Origin: Gordionus sp. m RMFG-2023
Taxonomy: Eukaryota; Nematomorpha; Gordioida; Chordodea; Parachordodidae
Direction of reading: 5' to 3'
NCBI RefSeq assembly: GCF_954871325.1
Contig: NC_088775.1
Coordinates: 26,203,561 to 26,267,560, forward strand
Length of the DNA stretch: 64,000 bases
Positions 55,271 to 64,000 of this stretch are shown here, piece after piece. The translations under genes were made by a program, and so were the position numbers. Under the pieces are notes generated by a model. That model had not been told where the DNA came from and searched no databases. It worked only from the letters and a program-made list of their open reading frames with translations. Position 1 is the stretch's first letter; every line of letters starts with the position of its first letter.

Positions 55271-58200
55271 CAGGGTTGCCAGATGTCACGATTTAGCCGT
55301 GATTCTCACGATTTCATACCTAATTTTTTACTTACCCACGTTTTCTCACACTTCACGCTTTTTTCACGTTTTTTGAGTATATTAAAATAATCACACTTAG
55401 TCTCACACTTTTTTTCACGTTTTTAAATTTTTTTCAAATTTTTTAAAAATATTTTTAAAAACAAATATAAAATTTTATTAATTTTATTTTAAAATATTTA
55501 AAAAAATTGTAGTATTTGATAGTCCAACTAACCAATTATATTCATTGATCAATTACCCACAACACAAATTCAATTTTTAGAAAGTTATCAAGTATAATTA
55601 TAATATGAATTTAAATAACTATACATTTCTTTTATGGATTTTATAAATCTTATATTAAAACTCGTAAAATTTTAATAAATTAATTGTACATATACTCACA
55701 AATTATAATTAGTTTAATTTAACTTAGATATTGCTAAATTAATAATCAAATTAAGAAATATCTAAATACATTAATTGCTAGAGTTGATTAATTAGATTCA
55801 GGATCATTTTTATAAAATAATTAAGTAAAATTAATTTATAATAAAGGTGATATATATACATTAGATCAGATTATAATTTTTTAAAAACGCTAATTTATAA
55901 TTTGATTCATTCTGTATCTTCTTAAAACCTCATTTTATCTAAAAATTTATTGTAATATCTATTTCTTGAACTCAAATTTGAAATATTTCAGGAGGCTCAT
56001 CCTCAAGTAATAATTCTCAAGATAAAAAATTGAAATATAAACAAACAAAAAAGAGTAAAATATAAGGTAAGTTTTAATAAAAGTTGTATATGAATGGTTA
56101 ATGCATCATTCAGGGTCGACTGTAAAATGTGGTATATGTGCATCATGCTTTTCAATAAGTCATAGTAGAGAGTATGATATAATCAAACATATGAAATCTA
56201 ACAAACATAAGCTGGCAAATGAACAATCTAGAATCAATACATATCATCTTACGTAAGGAAATATTTTATGAATGAAACCTTCTTATCTGTTATTTAGAAA
56301 CAACATTCATATATCATTCCATAAAACATTCCTATAGCTATATGTCGGCTGATTGTTCAAGCAAGCTATTTTACTCACTTTTTCCTGACTCTAAAATTGC
56401 ATCAATATTTTCATGTGGCAGAACAAAAGGCTCTAAAATAATACAAAATATTTTGGCACCAGAAACAAAGGCAAATATTATAAAAGATCTAAAAAAAACA
56501 ATCATCCGATATCATTACTAACAGATGAAAAGAATAAAGTTAATATAAAAACATTTCCCTTATTACTCAGATACTTCAACAAAAAGAATGAAATAAATGT
56601 TTAATTACTTAAAATTTTTTCACCTGACAGTGAAACCCCTAAAGACATATCTAGATGCTTGCTAGAAAATTTAAAATTTGCTGAACTTGATATTGCTAAT
56701 GTAACGGCCTATTGTGCAGATAACGCATTTGTATTTGGGAAAAATTAATGGACTAAATTGAAAAGCCATAATAATAATATTATACCAATGGGTTGTATAT
56801 GCCACATTCCTCACAACTCGTTTAAAAAGGCCATAATTTTTCTCAAATATGATATTGAGAGTATAGTAATTAAATATAATGAATTTAGAAACTCGACAAA
56901 AAGATTTACAATTTTAAAAGAATTGGTAGAATGGTGCAATTTAGAATGGTCAGAATTACTTCACCATGTTCCAACACGCTGGCTTACATTAATCCCAGCG
57001 ATCAAGCGGATGCTTAAGTATTTTCAACCCCTTAAAGAATATTTTTTATCATTATCAGCAACCCCACCAATTTTGAAAATAATTTTTGAAGATGATTTTG
57101 CAGAGGCATATTTAGGTGTTGTCCTTAACGTTGGCACTTTAGTCAATAACAAATTTACAATTGCAATCTGAAGATGTATTAGCAATATATATACATGATC
57201 TTATCCTAAAACTAAAGAATTCATTAAATTTAAAAATTCAACAAAATTTTTATGGGAGCATTTCTAAAACTATTTTACAATATAATAATGATGTAGAAAA
57301 GGCAATAAATTTCAAAAATGAATCAAAGATATTTATAAAAAATATTATAGAATATGTAGAAATAGGTTATGATATTATAGATAATATATGGAAATATCTT
57401 AGCCTTATGACATTAAAAAAAAGTCCAGAATTTGAACAATTACAAAAAATTATTAGTAATTATAAAATACCAAACATAGATACAGAAATTCTCTTTGAGG
57501 AATATTCACAATTTTATTCCTATTATGAATAAAAATTATCAAAAAACAGTCACATGAATACCCAAGAAAATGGATTTTCTTTCTAAAAAAACTCACCAAT
57601 GATAGAGAAAATATGCAATTTTATATCTCTTCCGCATTCAAATGCTTCATCAGAGAGAATATTCAGTCTAGTGACTGCTGCTTGGCGAAAAGAACGTCAT
57701 CATTGGAAGCTGAACTTATGGTTAAACAAAATATAACTATTCATGCAAAGAGTTTTCAGACTATCTCCACAGTGCTGATGGGAAATTTTTATTGCCTCTT
57801 TTAAAATCATCCATAAAATATAATAATTGCACGGTATGACTAAATACTGCATTGCTAAAATGCATTGCTAAAAAACAATTAATCATAATCAATCAAATTT
57901 TGATTATATAATATTTTTTTTAAAATAATTTTCATAAACATTTTTTTTTAATGTACATAAATCAATTTTTTATCAAGTAAAAAATTGAGATTAAATATCA
58001 AATAATTTATAATTCTATTTTTACGTAATATTATTGGAAAAAAAATATATTTAGAAGCTTATTACAACTTAAATTTTATTTTTCAATTGCAAAATTTAAC
58101 AAATATATATCCATAAGAGGGCGTTAAATGCATAAATATGAAAATATATTCTTAGCAAACCAGAATAATTATTGGATAGCGCTTTTTTTTATATTTGAGT

Positions 58201-58867
58201 GTAAATACAAACCTAAAAAATTTAAAAAAAATAAGAATCGAAAAATAGTAGAAAATTTGTAAGGAACATATTGTTGGCGTTATTGATCAAAATCTCTTCA
58301 TTTTTGGTTTATAGATGTATATTTAGGTGTTAAACATTATCCTTATAAATATTTTGAAAATATTATGATTTGACCGAATGCCGAGCTCAAAACCGATCAG
58401 TTACTAAATATTCGATCGACAAATTTGGTATTAATATTATTTGGAAAATGATCATTTTTGGTTTATTTATCTATAAATACGTATAAATCATTATCCCAAA
58501 AAATATTTTAAAAATATCGTGATTTGACAGATAACCGATTTGAAACCGGGCCAATGACTAAATACTGCATTGCTGGTGTTATTCAAGGAAAATTCTTCAT
58601 TTTTGGTTTATACGTGAACAACAACGTGTTAATCATTATCCTAAATAATTTTTTGGAAATATTATGATTTGACCGAATTCATAATTGTTATTAGTAAATC
58701 AATAAAGAATTTTTATTGTCTTAAAAATCTTGTTATATTAAATATAACATATTAACTTAGATGAGTATGCTATATTCATTACACCGGCCGAAGGCCCGCA
58801 AATTGGGGGTCCCATTAATTTAAAAGAAAAACTCACGTTTCCAAGTGAAGAATATCTGGCAACCCTG
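55271..58867 (+). mobile_element. 3.6-kb hAT element with perfect duplication GGGTGGGG
   Basis: The left end is CAGGGTTGCCAGATGTCACG and the right end AATATCTGGCAACCCTG, an inverted repeat of about 14 bp. The 8 bp GGGTGGGG flank both (55263-55270, 58868-58875). Sub-terminal CTCACG/TTTCACG motifs follow the left end. It is close to full length for a hAT and still shows all regions of a transposase on the plus strand (56115-57750), though the frame is broken in several places. Repeats of TTTTTGGTTTATA with ATTATCC and GATTTGACCG occur in the 3' part (58290-58690). Confidence 0.94.
56115..57750 (+). pseudogene. hAT transposase, near full-length but broken
   Basis: In order: zinc finger GSTVKCGICASCFSISHSRE with YDIIKHMKSNKHK (56115-56250); SADCSSKLFYSLFPDSKIAS with NILAPETKANIIKDLKK (56340-56500); central region GCICHIPHNSFKKA with HHVPTRWLTLIPAIKRMLKY (56758-57171); a coil-rich part (57161-57532); and C-terminal block LPHSNASSERIFSLVTAAWR (57620-57690). 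The G-C-x-C-H-x-x-H-N and H-V-x-T-R-W-L-x-L motifs define a hAT subfamily common in animals. Stops and frame shifts occur between most pieces, so the protein is not made whole. The two long open frames overlap by 11 nt in different frames. Confidence 0.8.
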
Positions 58868-58875
58868 GGGTGGGG

Positions 58876-59010
58876 TAGTAATTAAATTTAAAAAAATAAT
58901 CCTAGGTGTTATTATGAATTTAAATTTCATAAATTTATTGAGACTAGTGACTATAGAGAATTATTAATACACAAATTCAAATAAAAATTATTGATAAAAT
59001 ATTAAATGTA
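58876..59010. other. Short non-coding spacer
   Basis: A/T-rich sequence between the hAT duplication and the TA-flanked hairpin. No feature is seen. Confidence 0.6.
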
Positions 59011-59419
59011 TATGTCGTAATTTTTAAAGGGATCATGACTATCCGGGATCTTCACTGGATTTTAAAAGGATAACTAAAAAATTAGGGTTTTAAATTAAGG
59101 AATGATAATACGGGATTATCACGTTTTAATCGTGATAAAGAGGAATCTTATTTTTAAAGCGTTTTCCTCGAGTTTCGTTGCGTTTTTTAATTTTCAATTT
59201 GTTTTTTTGGCCTTATGATATAAGATATATCTAATATAGGGTATAAACGCAACGAAACTCGTGGAAAACGCTTTTAAAATAAGATTCCTCTTTATCACGA
59301 TTAAAACGTGATAATCCCGTATTATCATTCCTTAATTTAAAACCCTAATTTTTTAGTTATCACTTTAAAATCCAGTGAAGATCCCGGATAGTCATGATCC
59401 CTTTAAAAATTACGACATA
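59011..59419. mobile_element. Near-perfect hairpin MITE, TA-flanked
   Basis: Arms 59011-59182 and 59248-59419 pair with about four mismatches in 172 bp around a 65-bp loop. The ends are TATGTCGTAATTTTTAAAGG. TA dinucleotides flank it on both sides. The right arm resembles the left arm of the 47272 copy more than its own partner at two differing sites. The near identity suggests a young copy or arm-to-arm gene conversion. At 59420-59440 it abuts TATGTTAGCGTCAATGTGTT, an outer-end fragment of the 6410 foldback family. Confidence 0.92.
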
Positions 59420-59440
59420 TATGTTAGCGTCAATGTGTTT

Positions 59441-60367
59441 TCCATGCTCTGAATCATTTTTTGAACGCATTTTTTTAAATTTGAAAATCCTATTTTACCG
59501 GAAATTATTACATCAGTTTCAGACAATTTTGCCATTAACTTAATATAATTTATATTAGTTTTTCCATAGATTTTTTATATAAATTATAAATGACTCAAAT
59601 GTTAACTAAAAAATAGTTTACAATTTATAAGATAGGTATTCTAAGCATGTTTAAATATATTTTCTGTGAAATCAGACGGCCCATAGATCATTATAAGATA
59701 AATATCTCGAAAAGGAATTTCATAAAGAAAATATGAATTTTTTAATTTAAAATTTGATATATAAATTTAAATTATATTTTAATGAAATGTTAAATATAGA
59801 ATAATGCACAAAAATTTATTAAGAATTATTGCATGTAAATAAAGTGTAATGTTGTATAGCGTTGAAAGTTATTATATTTTTATGTGTATTAAAACATTAG
59901 ATAGCGTTGTAATTTTATCCTTATATCCAAAAAATTTTGATGCTTTCGAGTAGCGTCTGTGAGTTCCCAGTTCGAATCCAGCAAGAATCATTTTTTTCTA
60001 AAGCCAACTAGATGTTTCCGTCCTTGAGGGGAGGATATATAGAAAATCGGACTCGTCCACGTAATTTCGTTTATATATATTTTTTAAAAAACGGGTCTTA
60101 TTGTATTTTATAAACTTTGGTTGTTGTTTAGCAAGTGGACCAATTCATATACCATTAAACGTTAATAAACTTACAAATATTTATGAAAAAAAAGTGTATT
60201 ATGAGGGAAATTTAATTAAGAGGCATATTATAAATTTATAATCTGAAATTCAACTCCTTTGGGATTAGCTCATTTTTCAATGATTTTATTAGTGCTTGGT
60301 GTCAACTCCCTATGTATATTAAGAAGGGTTAACATATTTAATCTATTTTTAGAAGAGTAGTTCTCAG
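59441..60367. other. Non-coding interval
   Basis: A/T-rich. A box-B-like GTTCGAATCC at 59972 is not supported by tRNA stems. Nothing else is seen. Confidence 0.5.
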
Positions 60368-60584
60368 TAGTGTTGTTAAACGGCTCCATTTGAGCAGGGT
60401 TTTAAAAACGGCTAACTCAATATTTTACTAGAAAAATATTGAGCAAGCCTGAAGATTTTGCTTATAGATGGCACAAAGATTTGGACGTTTATTAGCGAAA
60501 TCTCATAGGCAATATTTTTCTGGCTAAAATATTGAGTTGGCCGTTTTTAAAAATCGATTCAAATCGAGTCATTTATCAATACTA
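60368..60584. mobile_element. 217-bp hAT-like MITE
   Basis: The ends are TAGTGTTGTTAAACGG and CATTTATCAATACTA. An internal inverted repeat pairs AACGGCTAACTCAATATTTT with its mirror near 60520-60550. Flanks GTTCTCAG and TTTCTTAA share five of eight bases. The loop matches the MITE at 48563. Confidence 0.65.
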
Positions 60585-61384
60585 TTTCTTAATGTTGTGA
60601 TTGCATTATTTTGATTTGAACTTATTTAAAATCTTGTGTATATAAATTTGAATATTTACGGAAAATATTTTTTTTTAGATAAAATTGAATATTTGTTCAT
60701 GTAAAATTTGAATAAGTACATTGTTAATAATGAGTATTATATTATAGAAAGAAAAGATATTTGGATAATGATTTAAAGTTGATTATAATAAGACGAAATT
60801 TATTATGTTATAATCGGATGCTGTTAATTTTATATATAAAAGACACAATTTTTATAATTTAAAGAATTTACACTTTTTTAATTTTTTTTACTTTCACTTA
60901 ATTTTTCGCATATAATTTTTAGTTTTTATACTTTTACTTTTCTTTTTTATTTTTTTTTGGTTATGTTTTCCCCTTATATTAATTATATAATTTTTAATTA
61001 ATTTTGGTATTAGTATTTAATAAAGGATTCAAAACTATAATTTTAGTATATATTTTTATTTCTATTTTATATTTAGGTTCCTAATCTCCCAATCTCAAAA
61101 ATTCCTAATTGTGACACTTAGGTATGTTTTTATTCTTAATAGAGAGGAAAATATTCTTTCATTGGAGTAGTAATGGGTAGAGTAGTTAAATTATACAGTA
61201 ATTTTTATTTATTAGGAAAATAGTCTAAAATTTATTTAAAATTATGCAAAGCATCAATAGAATTTTTTGAAAGATTATCAACCATAGTTAACCTTTTATA
61301 GTAAAGTTTGTATTCAGCTTAACATAGGAATCCTCATAATAAAAATCTATTATATATTTAATTTCTTTCTCTATCCAGATTTAA
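60585..61384. other. Non-coding interval
   Basis: Very A/T-rich with T-runs at 60870-60960; no gene or repeat boundary is recognised. Confidence 0.55.
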
Positions 61385-61800
61385 ACAAGATTTGGAAGGA
61401 TTCTGACAGGTAAAAATATTTACAGAATTGTAAGAGCTGCCTGATTAATCAAAACCTTTTCATTCATTCGAATTATAAAAGTATCTGAAGGAGGGGTAAA
61501 GAGATTTATTTTTTAGTATTCTTCGACTGACCCTATATTAATATTGAAACGATTTGCTTGCCTTGCTACAAATCGAGAAAGACAAATACTAAATTCATAG
61601 AACTTTGCTTTTGACTCAGCAATGACTTATAATTTTTTGAATTTGCCCTTATTTTCTTAAGTTCCAGTATAATGCTTTCAGCGATTTTCATAGTCTCAAT
61701 CAAATCGATGTAATTTTTGAAATATTTTACTTTAGTTTTAGCGAAATTTCAAATAATTTGGTAGAAAATTCATGATAGATAAATATAACGCCAAGGAAAA
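61385..61800 (-). pseudogene. hAT transposase middle segment
   Basis: The minus strand reads TMKIAESIILELKKIRANSK, then SRFVARQANRFNINIGSVEE with Y and a stop, then PPSDTFIIRMNEKVLINQAA. These align piece by piece with the 45606 element (KMRIAESILLELKE, PRLAAKQAHR, NINIGSVE, LFDIFITQINEWFLILHAA). They are therefore two copies of one hAT subfamily with several stops each. Here the P-R-x-x-x-R-Q-x-N-R motif is better preserved. Termini were not found; the flanks to 62680 look non-coding. Confidence 0.65.
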
Positions 61801-62830
61801 TTTGAAATAGATATTAATTCATAGAATAAATTGGTAGCATATTTATTTCTGCTGTGAATGTGATAATTAAATGTAAATTGGAATGAATATGCGATAAGAT
61901 GTCGGAATCAGCAAAATTTGAAAAATATTTTAGCCGGCATCTGTATTTTTTTTTCTTTTCCTGTTGCGTACCTGATTGACAATCTAATTTATATTATATA
62001 TTAAAAAACTACTATGGATGGTCCAAAGTTAATTATTTTTATTTTTAAACAAATAAATAATGTATTAAAATGTCACTGCTTCCAAAAATAAAAGAAACAT
62101 CTTAGTGTAGTACCTTATTGGATTAAATAGTTATCTGACATAAGGACATTAAACTTAATCTCAGAAATCACTTTATTTTCTAATAAATTTTAATACCCCT
62201 GCACGAATTTTCACTTGTTTTGTTAAATAACAGCTTAAGATCATTATATGATAGAAATGTAAAAAAACTCATTTAGAAACATTTAGTTCGCGAAGAGAAA
62301 CATCTATAATTAGTAATAACAAAATTCATAATCAATTAAAGCACATCTTTCTATATGGGTATTGTATATTAACTTATACCAATAATTAAAGGAAATACAG
62401 GATATTGGGGAAAAATATTGGTATGTTCGCTCCAACAAAAGAAAATTTAGGGTATTTAAGTCGATCCTTCATCATATTGTTGGTAAAACATGTTAATAGA
62501 AATAATATAAAAATATTCTTTATTTAATAGCTTTATGAAAACTCTGCTACAGCTTCACTATCTGTTCAAAATTCTCTCAAATGATCAACTACAAATAATA
62601 TATTTAACACTAAGAGGTAAGATGTTTAATGATAGAATATAAGTTTTATCATTCTTTGGTTATTTGGCAAACTTTGAACGTGAACGCGTTCCTTTTTTTA
62701 ACGAACGCGTTCGAATTTAATGTTCGTTCAATTTTAGAAACACTTTTTATTTTTATTTATTTGAAAAATTTAATATTAATCTGAATATTTTAAGAAAAAG
62801 TCTTTATTTTTAATCAGCTGCTTTTCCTTT
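61801..62830. other. Non-coding interval before the LINE
   Basis: It includes GAACGTGAACGCGTTCC and AACGAACGCGTTCG at 62677-62711, a motif pair also near 51088-51120, probably another element end. No gene is seen. Confidence 0.45.
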
Positions 62831-62839
62831 TTCACATTT

Positions 62840-64000
62840 CAACTTGATAAAATAATGGCCGAACATCTCAAAATCGCACCTAGAACCGTATCCTCCTACT
62901 ATCTCTTTTTAATAAAATCTGGGAAAGTGGTAAAACCCCTTTGGAATGGAATAATTCTTTCTTGTGTAATTTTCCCAAGATGGATGATCCGAAGAAATTT
63001 AAAGACTATCGTGCTGTAGCTCTTACATCTACCGTATCTACGATCATCATGGTCCTGCTAAAAAACAGGATTATGTCATCACCAAACTTACTCCCAAAAT
63101 ATATTTGTGCTTACAGACCCAACAAAAATATTCTGAAATCGATTTTTGAGTTAAAAATAATGATACAAAAATGTTGGAAATATAAAATTCCTGCCTACTT
63201 CACTTTTGTAGATTTCAGTATGGCATTCGATAACGTAAACCACGATGCCCTATGGAGGAGACTACCGGAATGTAGGATTGAACCTAATATTATCTATATC
63301 CTAAAAAACTACTATTCTAATCTATCTGCTTGTTTCAAAATTAACAAGGTATCCCCCCCCCCTTTCAGAATAAAAAAGGGCGTGAAACAAGGATGTACAC
63401 TCTCACCTCTCTTGTTCAATATCATAATTTATAAAATCATAAAAGAAGCCCTGGGAGCCGCGAATCTAAATGATATGGGTTCTAATGTTACGATACGTTT
63501 GGAAAATCGGATAATATCATATGCCGATGACATCGCCATAGTATCTACAAGCATCGAAGAAACGAAATATTTACGATACTTATCAGAAACCCTAAGTCTG
63601 AGAATGGCTAAAAATTAACTTTAATAAAAATTTCATTTTCCTCCCCAAATACAGCTCAAAATATAAATTTTACAATTGGTACAGCCCAAAATCTAAATTT
63701 TACAATTGGTGGAAATGTGAATAAGATAGTAGACAAAATAAAATATTTAGGCATTATGCTTGACAAGGGGTTGCTGTAAGTAAGAGTTGAAAATAAGAAT
63801 ACAAAAAGCGAGAGGGGCTTTTATAAATATATGAAAATTTGGAAAACCAAGATTTCTGTGTATACCAGACTCAGAATTTTCAACTCTACTATAATCCCTA
63901 TATTGCTATTTGGTGGGGACTTATGGGAAATCAATAAGACAGAGAATAGAAGATTGCAATTTTTCATAAATAATTGCCTCCGAAATATAAATGACATTTT
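62840..64000 (+). pseudogene. Non-LTR retrotransposon reverse transcriptase, runs off the window
   Basis: Segments: KIMAEHLKIAPRT; after a frame change LSLFNKIWESGKTPLEWNNS; then DYRAVALTSTVSTIIM; FTFVDFSMAFDNVNHDALWR (first catalytic Asp); GVKQGCTLSPLLFNI; ISYADDIAIVSTS (YADD catalytic pair). The open frame 62941-63618 covers fingers and palm. After a shift it continues VNKIVDKIKYLGIMLDKGLL, a stop, and KNTKSERGFYKYMKIWKTKI with RIFNSTIIPILLFGGDLWEI, the thumb and start of the C-terminal region. Such enzymes prime cDNA synthesis at nicked chromosomal DNA. The endonuclease part is not visible upstream, so the copy is 5'-truncated. The clade is unresolved. Confidence 0.85.

Noticed and set aside
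59968-59990. GTTCGAATCC resembling a T-loop
   Set aside because: The flanking T-stem bases do not pair and no A box lies at the right distance.

Overview
The window is nuclear DNA from an animal with an extremely AT-rich, transposon-packed genome. The animal call rests on one gene: a complete three-exon Hairy/Enhancer-of-split (Hes) transcription factor at 52253-53166 that ends in the family's Groucho-binding WRPW tail. Intron density (introns of about 40-200 nt) and the mixture of hAT, MULE, Tc1/mariner and non-LTR elements fit an invertebrate. I cannot name the clade. There is nothing bacterial, no operon, no CRISPR array, no convincing tRNA or rRNA, and no recognisable retrovirus, LTR element or Polinton.

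Layout. 1-4540: hAT elements nested three deep, including a 2.46-kb copy with a perfect 8-bp target duplication. 4541-6400: a decayed RTE-like LINE tail and a 417-bp hAT MITE with a perfect duplication. 6410-25014: one very large foldback structure made of three successive hairpins whose arms are built of about 148-bp units. It has been split by a 12-bp minisatellite (8166-9405), an 1.74-kb hAT (11702-13439), a 6-kb hAT that itself contains a MULE (14484-20526), and a TA-flanked Tc1/mariner element (23487-24656). The MULE holds a decayed transposase, intron-bearing tandem repeats, a LINE endonuclease fragment and a chain of tiny phase-1 exons.

25015-35000: further hAT ends, a 2-kb element with about 0.5-kb inverted repeats (29751-31740), and a likely host gene on the minus strand (32717-33682, five exons, coiled-coil protein). 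35000-45600: mostly non-coding, with tandem duplications, a 16-bp satellite rich in TGACGT cores (38020-38195) and the endonuclease-like tail of a reverse-transcriptase element (39118-39770). 45606-47925: another hAT with a perfect target duplication, carrying two nested elements.

48000-53520: the Hes locus. Several consensus Su(H)/CSL sites lie within 0.8 kb upstream of its start, as expected for a direct Notch target. 53550-61850: more hAT material, including a 3.6-kb copy with duplication GGGTGGGG (55271-58867), and two small palindromic MITEs. 62840-64000: reverse transcriptase of a non-LTR element that runs off the window.

Only two stretches look like functional host genes, the Hes gene and the minus-strand coiled-coil gene. 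All protein and exon calls come from reading the sequence by eye; no database search was run.
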